A stretch of DNA of 64,000 nt, from assembly GCF_020906515.1 (NCBI RefSeq), contig NC_085849.1:2728001-2792000 (forward strand), given 5' to 3'. The translations under genes and the position numbers were made by a program. Shown here in pieces: positions 43,812 to 53,958 of the stretch (its first letter is position 1; each line of letters begins with the position of its first letter). The notes below the pieces were generated by a model. The model worked only from the letters and a program-made list of their open reading frames with translations, made no database searches and was not told the origin of the DNA. The stretch is from Vanrija pseudolonga (lineage: Eukaryota > Basidiomycota > Tremellomycetes > Trichosporonales > Trichosporonaceae).

Positions 43812-44936
43812 ATGACAAGTAAGTCAACCCGCACGAACGCACTAATCCCAGCCCCGGCACCCAAGAAACCGCGCGCCACCAGGCGCGAGCACCAGATCGA
43901 AGTCTCGCTCGTTCCCCCCAGCACGGCGCTCACCTGGCGCCCGAGGGAAGGTGGTGGCGACACTGCGTTCCGCGTCCTCGGGCTCATGGGCAACCTGCAC
44001 CCCGTATCTCGCGTGCCGACTTCCGCGGGGGACACGCGCGTCGAGTATGCCGGGTCGTGGAGGACGTGGCGGCAGCAAGAGAAGATCGCGGCCGCTGTCG
44101 AAGCCTGTCGCCCGGCTGCGTTATCCATACGTCTGCACCTCGTTCGCAGAGGACGCCGAACCTCGACGACGGAGCATAACGTCTTTGAAGAGTTTTTCAA
44201 GCATCTACCGCCTGATTTGGTCTGTCTCGATCTCCACGGGATCCGACCACCGTATCCCCGCCTCGAAGTTCACGAAGAACTGCTGGAGTTCATCGCGTCA
44301 CCTCGATCCCACTCTCTCCAAATTCTCTTCCTCCCCGCTTACGAGTACTCCGGTGTTGTGGCACACCCCGTGCTGAAGATGATCTGGGAATCGAATACGG
44401 CACTGTCAGTAGTCTCCTTTCGCGTCCGAGCCCTCGAGTCCCCCGATTTGCCAGCAGCATTCTGTCCATGTGCCGAAGAGCCTTGCCGCATGCAGGAGCG
44501 GTGTCTGGCACGGTTCCTCAACTACTCGGGAGAATATCTCTACTGCAACGCAATTGGCCGGAACCGCGCGCTCGCGACCGGTGTCCAACGCGCCGCGATT
44601 CGGATGCTCATAACGGCGCGTATCCTCGCCTTCGCCCGCCCCGCTGCGTCAACCCGCTCGCCAGCCACGCAGCTGCCCTACGAGCTCATCGCCCAGATCG
44701 CGTCCCACGTCGGCGAAGCCCGCGACTGGCTCACGCCCACGCAAGAATCAACCGTGCTCGCCCTCGCGACGGGCGACGCCTTCCCCGCCGTCGCGCGCGT
44801 GCTCTCCGACCCCTCGCGCCACTGGTCGGGCCGGCGGTGGGTCGCGCGCGCCGAGTGGTTTGCGGCTGGTGGGCTGGTGTGGGGGTTTGGCGTGGAGAGG
44901 GGGAATGCGCGCTGGGCTGAGATGAGGGGTGAGTAG
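43812..44936 (+). CDS. tandem paralog a: unrecognised protein with LPYEL motif near C terminus, 363 aa
   Basis: I place the start at 43812 with a 7-nt first exon (43812..43818, ATGACAA), a 33-nt intron (GTAAGT, CTAAT, CAG; 43819..43851) and exon 2 43852..44936. The phase-1 intron is matched by the paralog at 45047. Without splicing the frame is also open back to an ATG at 43677, so a longer protein is possible. Shared features: an N-terminal beta-like region (EVSLVPPSTALTW), YAGSWRTWRQQEK, HLPPDLVCLDLHGI, a small Cys cluster (CPCAEEPCRMQERC), RNRALATGVQRAAIRML, ATQLPYELIAQIASHV and RHWSGRRWVARAEWFAAGG. LPYELIxxIA looks like the start of an F-box, but it lies near the C terminus. Function unknown; a substrate adaptor is only a guess. 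Confidence 0.7.
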   Translation: MTSKSTRTNALIPAPAPKKPRATRREHQIEVSLVPPSTALTWRPREGGGDTAFRVLGLMGNLHPVSRVPTSAGDTRVEYAGSWRTWRQQEKIAAAVEACRPAALSIRLHLVRRGRRTSTTEHNVFEEFFKHLPPDLVCLDLHGIRPPYPRLEVHEELLEFIASPRSHSLQILFLPAYEYSGVVAHPVLKMIWESNTALSVVSFRVRALESPDLPAAFCPCAEEPCRMQERCLARFLNYSGEYLYCNAIGRNRALATGVQRAAIRMLITARILAFARPAASTRSPATQLPYELIAQIASHVGEARDWLTPTQESTVLALATGDAFPAVARVLSDPSRHWSGRRWVARAEWFAAGGLVWGFGVERGNARWAEMRGE

Positions 44937-45046
44937 AAATAGTGAGAATGTATGTATTCCCTCGTCGTCTGGGGAAAGGGTGGCGAATGCTGGGAAGTCT
45001 GTAACTGTTCTTCTCTTCATCAGTACGTATCTTGGTTGCGATACCC

Positions 45047-46283
45047 ATGTCAGGAGCAGGTAAGCGCGACGCTTCGCGAGCATGACAGTACTGAAGCCGC
45101 CGCCACCACAGGAATCTCCCGCCCCGCCACGAGCCCACCGCCCAGGTCCCGCATCCAAGTCGCCCTCCTCCCTCCGACTCGCGCGCTCGCGAAGCCCAAC
45201 ACCCCGCACGACGACCGTATCTGGGAGCTGGAGCTCACGCCCGGCTGGGAGCGAGTAGACGAGGCGGGGGCCCTCGGCGAGCGATACTCCGCGTCGTGGT
45301 CGACCTTGGAGGAGCTCCGGCGTACCGCGATGGCCCTGCAGAGATGCCGCGTCTCCGGTCTCAGTATCGCCTTTGACACGCGCTTTGGGCTCGGGAGGCA
45401 ACCGCACTGGCATTCCCTCTTCGAGGTATTGCTTCCACACTTGCCCTCGCCGCGGCTGTACCTCCGCCTGCAGGGCATTCCCCGTCAGCTGCCCAACCAC
45501 CGAGCCCTCACCGCGCTCCTCGGCTTCATCAGCTCGCCCGCGTCGCACGGGCTGCAGGTGCTCGCGCTGCCCGAGTCACGAGACGGAGCGCAGCTCGGCG
45601 GCCTCGGGCAGGTCCTCGCCGCCATAGCCCGCTCCAACGTCACCATCTCCCTCATCTGCACCCACCCCGTCGTCGATCGCGGGATCCCGCACCCCGCCGC
45701 GTGCGAGTGCCTCATGGACCCGCTCGAGGACGGCAAGGCGCGCCGGCACGCCGTGCGCGGCCACCATGGCGCGATGCGGGGGAGCACGACGCGGAACAGG
45801 GGTCTTACGCGGTGTGTCCGGCGCGTCGGTGTGCGGATGCTCGTCGTGGCGAGGATCTTGTCGCTCGCGCGGCCGGCAGGCGCGGTATTCCCGGCGTCCG
45901 ACCGTCGCCGCGGCGCATACCGCACGGTACGGGTATACGCGTGGGGCACGCGCGAGGTGCACCACACGCACCCAGCCACGCAGCTGCCGTACGAGCTCGT
46001 GCTCGAGATCGCGGCGCTGGCGACGAACGCGGCGCAGTGGCTCACCAGGGGCCAGATGCACGCGATCATTGACCTCGCGTGCGACAGCCACCGCTTTCCG
46101 AGGATCGCGGGCGCGCTCGCCACCCCCGCCGCGCACTGGTCCCGCCGCCGCTGGATCGTGCGCCAGGAGTGGCTCGCTGCGCTGGGCCTGTGGTGGGAGT
46201 TTGGCGTGGCCGCCGCCGACGCACGCTGGGAGGAGGTGAGGGGGATGGGCGGTGGTGGCAGCGTCCGCGTCGGCGAGTTTTGA
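45047..46283 (+). CDS. tandem paralog b: LPYEL-motif protein, 394 aa
   Basis: Exon 1 45047..45059 (13 nt, MSGAG), intron 45060..45111 (52 nt; GTAAGC, CACAG; phase 1) and exon 2 45112..46283. It aligns with the preceding gene along its length: RIQVALLPPTRALA, YSASWSTLEELRR, LPSPRLYLRLQGI, GLQVLALPESRDGAQ, TRNRGLTRCVRRVGVRMLV, ATQLPYELVLEIAALA and HWSRRRWIVRQEWLAALG. Compared with paralog a it has about 30 extra residues before ATQLPYEL and lacks the CPCAEEPC cluster (a single CECLMD remains). Starts are only 111 nt past the previous stop, so the pair is a head-to-tail duplication. No known family; the LPYEL segment is F-box-like only by short motif. Confidence 0.75.
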
Positions 46284-48617
46284 GGTAGCTTTTGTGATGC
46301 ATCCTGGGGCATTCATTGACGTGTGAGGGAACAGGGGCGTATAAGTACTGCCGCGACGGTGCGCACAAGCATAACTGCACGTGTGGCCGCCGACGCCGTA
46401 ATGGTGGCGGCAGTCTCCGTTATTGTAACCGCGGCTGGGGCAACAGTTCAGGGCCTTCGCCGACGGAGCTCTCAACATCCCTGGGGTTGTTCTGTTGCCG
46501 CTAATTGCTGTTCCGCGGCTTCGATTCCGGCACTGGCTCTGGCACGTTGCTGTGCGGTGTGCGCCGCGGATTGGGGGTGTGGCAGTCAACCGCTTTTCTC
46601 ACATGGGAAGGTGACAAGATGTGAACTGACGGCTGTATGTTGCGCGAGCGGGCATGAAGGAGCACTTCTCAATCCGCTTGGGCTCATGATGGCGTGGCGC
46701 TTGATGGTGCGGGGGCACGGCGGCGGTGGCGGCGGCGGCAAGAGAACCGCACGGAGACAGAGCTGGGTCGCGCCCGTCGCGGGTTACTGCAAGTCAGCGC
46801 GGAGGTGAGCCGCCGAGACGACCTGTCGGGTCAGTGAATCCGAGGGGCCAAACAGCGAGCGAAGCATGGTCACTTCGCCGTCCGTCGTCGCCAAGTCGCT
46901 CGAGGCAGAGGTGAGCTCGGAGGCAGAGAGGGCATGGTTACACGCAAGACGGGTATCCCACACGAGTGGCCCACGAGGCCTGATCATATAAGGGCAAAGT
47001 GAGCTCAGAGTGGGCTCAAGGGCGCCTTCTCGTACCAGCGCACACCTCGCGTCGGTGCCGCTCTCGCTTCGTCCACCAGGAGGAGCAGGAGCAGGAACAG
47101 GACAGGCACTTTCATTGGCCCTATGTGCCGAGCTTGTTGTTGTTGCTCCTCGTCCTCGCCGTGGTACTGAATGCCGCCATGTGTTTCAGTGTAGCGGAGG
47201 TGGGCTGGAGAAGAGCTTCAGTGGAATGGTGTGAGTGCAAGTCACTGCGCGTGTTGAAACGGCGTCCGTCCTCGCGACCAGGGGTGGTGGAAGGTGGGCA
47301 GGCACGGGCCATGGCGCGCACCCCAAACTGTGCTCAAGGCACTTCCGCGGCACATCATCATCCACTGCTTCCTTGCTCTAAAGCTCGAAGCTCCACTCAC
47401 CACTTGGTTCCTGGAACCTTGCCGCCCAACCCTCCGCCCACCGCAGGCGGCTGCAGAAGAACAAGCGCACACTTGTGCATTTTGGAAAGTAGGCTCTACC
47501 CGCGCACGTTCACGTCATCGCTGCCACTACACCGTCGAGGTGACACGGGAGGGGCCCAAGGTTTTCAGACGGGGACAGACATGTGCGTACGACGCTACGG
47601 CTCATAGCCTGATTCCCAGCGACGAGGGGTCCACGAGAACCCAATTCTCTGTCATCCCAGCCATTTCTGAGCAACGGGGGTTGGGCGGATGATGATAGCA
47701 CAGCGACCAGCCCACCGGAAGCCGCGGTGTGGCGGCCCTGTATTACGTCCAACTCTAACCAAGCGTCTTGACAGACTTTCCCCGGGCCCACCATGCGTTC
47801 CAGCTCTAATCCGCGCCAGCGGTGCAGCGCACAGCGGCGGCGAGAAGCGCACCCAACAAGAAAATTAAACATTGTGGGCGGCGCGAGCAGCCCGCGGAGA
47901 TGCACGACGCCCAGCGGCGCCGACGGGATGAGCTTGGTCCGTTTGAGGCGCTCAGGCGCTCACTCCAGCGCCGCCAGAGTGCAAGAAGAGTGGATCGACC
48001 CTGCAGCAGCTGCAATAGCTGCAACAGCTGTGTGGGCAGTGTGGCGGCTGCGCAGAGAGAACAGATGAAACGGTGCCTCAAAGTCTCGACGGCGACGGAC
48101 TCACCATACCGTTGCCGCGTGCTCAACCTTGACTACCCGGCATTGCGCAAGACCCTTGTCGCGACGTGGGTGTGGGGCAGAGGCCAGAGGCGAGTGGGCC
48201 GTGTTGCCGCAGAACACGCGGAGTCGTCAACAAGGGGGAAGGAAGGTTATAGCAAGGAGGTGAGGTGAGGTGGGCAGGAGAGCACGATGGCGGGGCTGGG
48301 CGTGCGCGCCGCGCCGCGCGCGCGTGTTTGGAAGGGCTCGGCCCCAGCGAGCCCTCCCTTGTCTTGCCAGTTTCCTCGTTGCTGCCCCGAGCTTTGGGGT
48401 GACTCCCAGAGTGACCCAGCTGTGCCCCAGCAACCCAGCGAGAGACAGTCGCGTACCCAAGATTTCTGTCTCGGTTCACGACGTGTCACCTCTTCTCAGT
48501 TACCTTGACTTACTGACGAGCTCGCCTGCGCGAGCCTGCCAACGTCAACGACGCAACAGAACCGTTCGCCGCCTTCGCAACCGCCTCCGCCTGACCTCCG
48601 CTTCCGCCTCCGCCACC
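46284..48617. other. 2.3 kb intergenic
   Basis: No supported gene. An Ala-rich 161-codon plus-strand frame at 46323 with one hydrophobic stretch has no leader, intron or paralog. TATAAG at about 46986 has no matching gene. Several frames at 47.0-48.1 kb are GC-driven. Confidence 0.45.
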
Positions 48618-50565
48618 ATGAGACGCTCCGCCCGCACGCTCATCGTCTATGTCGCGGCGTGTGCCGTCGTCGGCTTCATCTTCATCTCGTCGCCCCACGG
48701 GCACGGGTTCACCGCCAGCCTCGAGAACGCGCGCCGCCTCGCCGGCGCCGCCGCTAGCAACGCTGGCGGAGGCGGCAGTGTGAGCGACGTCAGGAGCCAG
48801 GCGCTCAGCTTCCTCACCGCGGTGCAGAACCCCGACCCGTCGTACAAGAAGGAGAACTTCCCACAGCACTGGGACTACACCGGCAAGCAGGGCTTCAACG
48901 GTGGATACATGTGGTACACCGAGACCAAGCTCCGCGAGCTCACCGCCTGTGCTGTGCGCAACGACTGCCACCCCAACGCTTACAAGGTAGGTGTAGGCGC
49001 GAGTGCGACGACGCGGCGGTGTGTCGGTCGGTCGGTTGTTGACACCTCGCGCCCAGGTCGTCATCTTCTCCGGGTGGTACTGCCACGAGACATTCTTCCG
49101 TAATTTCGGCGCCGGCGAGGGGACGTGGTGCAAGTCGATGAAGAACTCGCTCGACCGACAGGGCTACACCGTGCTCCTTGCGCGCGACAACCCAGGTGAG
49201 TGCGCGGCGCAGCGCGTCAGCGACGGCGTCAGCGACGACGAACAGAACTAACGCGACCCCAGAGTACGCGTACCACATCTACCGCCAGATCCCCGACCTC
49301 GTTGTCGGCATCATTGGCGACACGCACAATGGCCACGGCAACATTGACAGGTGGTTCAAGTCCCCTGAGAGGCCTGACGGCATCCCGGCATGGAAGGTGA
49401 GTAGCCTCGGAGCTTTGTCATCAGTGTGCCGCCGAGCGCTGCTGAGCCGTTAGTTCTTCCACTTTGGCTTCTTTGGGCTCCGCGACACCACAGTCGTGGG
49501 CAACAAGTGGATCGTGAGCGCGCTTCCGAACTGGCACAAGGAGAAGGGCGAGGAGGCCGGTGAGTTTGTTTCTGGCGTGCGCGTTGGGCGGGCAGCGGGC
49601 TGATGCTTTTCCCCAAGCGTGGACATGGCTGGGGTACGACCTTCCTCTGATCGACGCGAAGGAGGTCGTGCCGTTCGAGGAGCGCCCGCACCGCGTGTGG
49701 ATCCTCGCCAAGGACCTGTCGTACTTCTACGACCTCAACGACCTGCTCTCGTGGCCGCTCGACTTCTTCGAGCGCGCCACCCAGGAGCTCAGGCAGAAGT
49801 GGCCCGACTTTGAGTTTGTCGGCTCGTTCAACGACCGGCGCTTCATCATCCAGGAGCACCAGAAGGACCAGACCAAGCCCAAGCTCAAGCCGCGCGAGCA
49901 GCCCAAGGGCATCGTCGCGCTCGGCGGCGGGGTCGGCGGCGAGGAGGGCACGCTGCTCTCCCCGGCCGAGTTCCGTCGCGAGCTCTCCAACTCGCGCGTC
50001 ATGCTTGGTATCGGCCGCCCGACCGTCAGCCCGAGCCCGTACGAGGCGATGATGCTGGGTGTGCCGTTCATCAATCCTGTGAGTGGGCGCGCCGAGCTGG
50101 GCTGGTGTCAGCCTGTGCACCTGTCATCCTGAACCACGCTTACCTCCCCAGTACTGGCCCGGACCACACGACCCGAACGGGACAGACCACTCGAGCACCT
50201 GGCATTGGACACAGCACACGTCGCTGCACTTTGAGAAGCCTCCGTGAGTCGCTCGCTCGCTCGCCCGCCTGCTCCCGACTGACGCACCCCTCAGACACGT
50301 CTACAACGCGCTCAGGAACTCGTACGAGTCCTTCATCGAGACCATCACGGCAGCGATGGAGACGCCGTGCCCGCCCAAGCGGATGGAGTGGGTGTCCGAG
50401 GAGGCGCAGGACAAGCGCATGCGCGAGTTTATGGAGTTTGACTGGCGCTCGCTCGCCGCCGGGATCCTCGAGGAGCGCCTCAAGGGCAACGAGACGCAGC
50501 TCGGCAAGGGCCCGTGGCTCAACGGGCGGCACATCCCGGAGAAGCCTGGACTCTTCGAGTTGTAG
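48618..50565 (+). CDS. GT18-family glycosyltransferase (Mgat5-like, N-acetylglucosaminyltransferase V type)
   Basis: Seven exons: 48618..48986, 49057..49195, 49263..49396, 49454..49559, 49618..50078, 50152..50243 and 50295..50565; 523 aa, all splices in frame. It is a type II Golgi protein: 8 cytosolic residues, a signal anchor (LIVYVAACAVVGFIFISS), a stem, then the catalytic part. FSGWYCHETFFRNFGAGEG, DLVVGIIGDTHN, WTWLGYDLPL and especially SRVMLGIGRPTVSPSPYEA followed by GVPFINP match the conserved donor-binding end of Mgat5/GT18 (GLGxPYExPAPLEA..GCxFLNP). Family members add beta-1,6-GlcNAc to alpha-mannose on N-glycans; the acceptor in a basidiomycete yeast is not established. Cys residues are frequent, as in the family. 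The gene sits among unrelated housekeeping-type genes. Confidence 0.85.
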
Positions 50566-50945
50566 GCAGGCAGCGAAGTGCAGGACAATTCGAGGCTGGA
50601 GGTCGAGACCATGGGCGGTGTCGCGCGCGCGCGGTGGCCGGCTGGCGCAAGTCGTTCTTTCCCACTGTTGTTAGATAGCTACATACATTTTAGACTCGGA
50701 GCATGCGACTGGTTGCGCACAATGGTGATGATGGCGGTGGTGGTGGATGGAATGTGCATGCCGTCGTACCGGCGACTGAAGATGTGGACCAGAGGTGGAG
50801 GCGGGATGTTTGGCCCCGCCGGCTGGCGGAGACCGAAGACGACGAGCCGGTGTCCGCGTGGGTGGGGCCGACGAGAAGTAAGCTAGTCAGCGTGGTACCA
50901 CATCTCCAGCGCGGCGCTCCTCAACTCATCACCACACCATCGACA
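50566..50945. other. intergenic
   Basis: 380 nt between the glycosyltransferase stop and the next start on the same strand. It holds a (GGT/GAT)-rich stretch (atggtgatgatggcggtgg) and presumably the peptidase promoter. The frame is open upstream of 50946, but that part is low quality. Confidence 0.45.
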
Positions 50946-51659
50946 ATGACAAGACTAGACGGCCCAGCAGCAGCAGCCGCAGCAGCGCGCGCGGCCGCCT
51001 CCGCGCGCCCCACGCCCGGCCCCGCGCCGATCCTCATAACCGGCTTCGAGCCCTTCGGGGGGGAGAGCACGAACCCGTCCTCGGCGGCGGCGGAGCGCGC
51101 CGTCGCCCTGCTGAACGACAGCGGCGTGCCGGCCGTATTTCTCGAAGTGCCGTGCGTGTTCGCGACCGCCGGCAGCGTGGTGCAGGCCGAGGCGGAGCGC
51201 ATCGGCGCGCGCATCGTCATCTGTGCCGGGCTCGCGGGCAACCGCGCGCGCATCTCGCTCGAGCGCATTGCTATCAACCTCAACGACGCCCGGATCGAGG
51301 ATAACGCCGGCGCGCAGCCCGTCGACGAGGAGGTGCTTCCGGGCCTCCCGCTCGCCTTCGCCACCCGCCTGCCCGTCAAGCGTGCGCTGCGCGCGCTGAA
51401 CGCTGCGCGCATCCCCGCCGAGCTCTCCTTCTCCGCCGGCAGCTTCGTGTGCAACGCGCTCTTCTACTACACGCTCGCCAAGCTCCCCGTGGGCACGCCA
51501 ACCGGGTTCGTCCACGTGCCCCTCGCGTCCGAGATGGGCGTCGACAAGCAGGCGCGCGCGCTGGCCATCGTCGCGCGCGAGACGGTCGCGGCGCTCGAGG
51601 AGTCCGCGGCGGCCGGGCGAGTCGTCGACTTCCGCTTCGCTGCTGGCGTTGAGAGCTAG
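50946..51659 (+). CDS. pyroglutamyl peptidase I (pyrrolidone-carboxylate peptidase, MEROPS C15)
   Basis: Intronless, 237 aa. After an Ala-rich N terminus (residues 1-25), ILITGFEPFGGESTNPS is the family N-terminal motif. The catalytic triad is recognisable: Glu106 in ISLERIAINLNDARIEDN, Cys169 in AGSFVCNALFYY, and His190 in GFVHVPLASEM. C15 enzymes are cytosolic and remove an N-terminal pyroglutamate from peptides. The length is close to the 210-220 of bacterial and animal enzymes plus the Ala-rich extension. The start at 50946 is the ATG in acaATGac; the frame is open further upstream to another ATG at 50703, judged less likely because that stretch is low complexity. It is convergent with the next gene. 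Confidence 0.9.
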   Translation: MTRLDGPAAAAAAARAAASARPTPGPAPILITGFEPFGGESTNPSSAAAERAVALLNDSGVPAVFLEVPCVFATAGSVVQAEAERIGARIVICAGLAGNRARISLERIAINLNDARIEDNAGAQPVDEEVLPGLPLAFATRLPVKRALRALNAARIPAELSFSAGSFVCNALFYYTLAKLPVGTPTGFVHVPLASEMGVDKQARALAIVARETVAALEESAAAGRVVDFRFAAGVES

Positions 51660-51813
51660 CGCGGAGAAACAAGATGGATACCTGGCATAGTAGTACATGT
51701 ACGATACCCTATGAATACAGCAGCGGCGATCGCGCGGCCGCGCAGCCGCCACAGAACCAAGAAGATGAAGACTGCTCGTGAAGAAGAAGATGAAGCTGCT
51801 TGTGCCCCTGTCA

Positions 51814-52703
51814 TTATGCCCTCAGATTCGCCGGCACCTCCTCGTACCCCGGCAGCTGCTCGCTCACGGCCTCTGACGGCCGGCGCGCAAGCCGCGGGGG
51901 CGGCGGCACAGGCGGTGCGGGCGAAGGAGAAGGCGACGGGGAAGGCGGTAGAGGTGATGGCGAGATGGCGGGGTATGCCGTGTGCACGCCGCTCAAGCTG
52001 CCGACCGTCGTGGAAGGATAGGCCGCCGGCGCCGTTGCGGAAGGGTACGCGACCGGCGCCTGCCAGCTCGCATCGGGCATCCAGTACCCCTGGCCTTCGG
52101 GCGCGCGCACGCCGCCGAGCAGAGGGACATCGCGCACGTCGTGCTCCGTGTTGAGGTTCTTGTGCTTCTTCTTGCGCACGGCGTGCAGGCTCTTGACCCA
52201 GTCGACGAACCAGTCGACCGGCCCGCCATAGCTCTTGCTGCTCATGATGCGCCGCTCGCGCGCCAGGTGGCGGCGATACTTGGCATAGTTGGTGCACGGG
52301 AGGCACGTGAACTGGGGTGTGAGTAGGCTGCGGGAGAGGAGCTCGGCGTAGCACGCACCAAGATCCACACGAGCACGAAGAAGACGCCGATGCACGGGAT
52401 GAACCAGTACCAGCTCTTGACGAAGAAGGCCCAGAAGCCGTTCCACGCACGACAGCCCGAGCCGCACCCCGACGATGCGGAGGAAGAGGACGTTGCGCTG
52501 CGCGCCGCCGTCGCGCTCGACGTGCGCGTCGCTGTCGTTGTCGTGCTGCTGCTGCCGCTGGAGGTGCTCGAGCCGGGAGGCACGGCGATGTAAGGAAAGC
52601 TCGTGGACGACGGCAGGATCTGCGGCAACGCCGCAGCGTGCGTCGTCGCTGCGATGAGCACGAGTCGTAGTAGCCACATGGATGCGCGGGGGAGTGCATG
52701 CAT
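51814..52703 (-). CDS. exon-split single-pass membrane protein with Ser/Thr-rich ectodomain and LPxY tail, 280 aa
   Basis: Exon 1 52703..52359 (115 codons), intron 52358..52312 (47 nt; GTGCGT, CCCAG; phase 0) and exon 2 52311..51814. The start gives MHALPRASMWLLRLVLIA; the in-frame ATG at 52679 would still keep the signal peptide, which ends AAALPQ. The ectodomain is Ser/Thr-rich (probably O-mannosylated) with a CGSGC pair before the helix. The helix is WFIPCIGVFFVLVWIL. The tail has CLPCTNYAKYRRH, an Arg/Lys patch (RKKKHKN), APVAYPSATAPAAYPSTT and a very Pro-rich stretch, and ends EQLPGYEEVP. LPGY is an LPxY motif of the class bound by Rsp5/Nedd4 WW domains. Function unknown; adaptor role inferred. 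Confidence 0.7.
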
Positions 52704-53402
52704 CACCTCGACTCTTGGACGCGTTGATATCCCCGCCGCGCCGCGGCATGCACGTTTGTTGTGGTGAACGCCGGCTGGAGTGGGCGGTGCCAAGTACAGC
52801 TGTTGTCCCGCTGCCGCGGCTGCCGAATCAGCGGCTGGGCGCGCCACCGACCTCACCGCCCCGGCTAGGCTGCACCGACTTTGCGACTGACTCGTGACGG
52901 ACGGCCCGATGGCGTCGGGCGTGGCGGGACGCAATGCACGCTGGGTAGAGCCACGGCATGCCGGCCGGTGCACTGGCTGGGCCGACCGTCGCGGCGCTCT
53001 TATCTCGGACTAGGAACTGATGCATGCTGTGCGACGCGTCGAGGGTGTCGGCTGGGCCGGATCTTGCCGTTGTGGTGGTTACCGCCAACCCCGGCCCATG
53101 TCCTGGGCGTAGCTTGTCGCGTGAGGTCGACTCGAGCTCATCGCTGGAGTTATACGCGCGCGTACACCCACCTCGGCGACATCACCGAGCTCCGCACCAC
53201 GCCGCGCCGACGGGTGTACCGGGTGCCCCGGCTCCCCTCGGCCCCGCGATAGTCACCACGCGGTGTCGGTCCGTGGGCCCTGACGTAACCGCCGCCGCTC
53301 CAAGGTCCACCGACCGCACCGAGCAGAAAGTCAAAAGTCGGCCTCGACCTCGACATCGCTCATCACCACCACCACCACCACCACCACCCCCGACCTCACG
53401 CC
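52704..53402. other. divergent promoter region
   Basis: About 700 nt between divergent starts (52703 minus, 53403 plus). A (CAC/CCA)-rich leader runs just before 53403 (catcaccaccaccaccacca). No gene supported. Confidence 0.5.
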
Positions 53403-53930
53403 ATGAGCATCAAGACGGCGCGCTTCACCATCTCCCCGCTCACCTCGGCCGACAGGGAAGCGTTCACGGCGTACCGCGCGACCGAGGACACGGCGCGCTA
53501 CCAGGGCTGGGAGGCGAGCTACTCGCTGTCCGACGCCGACGAGCTGATCGCTGGCCAGCCCGCATCGTTCCCACCACCAGAGGACGGGTGGCTCCAGCTT
53601 GCCGTGCACGAGGGGAGCGTGCTCGTCGGCGACGTGGCCGTGCACACGACGACCCAGCCAAACACGTACGAGGTTGGGGTCACCGTCGCGCCGGAACACC
53701 AGCGACGCGGCGTCGGCAAGGAGGCGCTCGGGGCCGTCGTTGCCGCGCTCTTCGACCAGCACAAGGCGCACCGCGTGACTGCCGAAACCGACGCGCGGAA
53801 CGACGCAGTCGGCGCACTCCTCAAGTCGCTCGGATTCGTGCACGAGGGCCGCGCCCGCGAGGCAGACTTCTTCAAGGGCGAGTGGGTCAGCCTCGACTCG
53901 TGGGCCGTGCTCGCGAGTGACAGGCGATAG
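53403..53930 (+). CDS. GNAT-family N-acetyltransferase (RimJ/RimL-like)
   Basis: Intronless, 175 aa. RFTISPLTSADREAF at the start is the beta1-alpha1 part of the fold. YRATEDTARYQGWEA and LQLAVHEGSVLVGDVAVH cover the middle strands. GVTVAPEHQRRGVGKEAL is motif A, with the Q/RxxGxG/A acetyl-CoA pyrophosphate loop (QRRGVG). TAETDARNDAVGALLKSLGF is motif B, and FKGEWVSLDSWAVLASD the C-terminal strand seen in the RimJ/RimL subgroup. The substrate (amino group of a protein, antibiotic or metabolite) cannot be told. The stop is only 28 nt from the stop of the convergent gene on the other strand, so the 3' UTRs must overlap. Confidence 0.87.
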   Translation: MSIKTARFTISPLTSADREAFTAYRATEDTARYQGWEASYSLSDADELIAGQPASFPPPEDGWLQLAVHEGSVLVGDVAVHTTTQPNTYEVGVTVAPEHQRRGVGKEALGAVVAALFDQHKAHRVTAETDARNDAVGALLKSLGFVHEGRAREADFFKGEWVSLDSWAVLASDRR

Positions 53931-53958
53931 CGATGTCACATGCATATTCTACAGGGTT

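Noticed and set aside
46323-46808. 161-codon Ala-rich plus-strand frame with a hydrophobic stretch
   Set aside because: No signal peptide, paralog, intron or promoter; typical of stop-poor GC-rich DNA.
48510-49133. 207-codon minus-strand frame opposite the glycosyltransferase
   Set aside because: Shadow of the real exons; acidic/Arg-Gly composition typical of antisense of GC3-rich genes.
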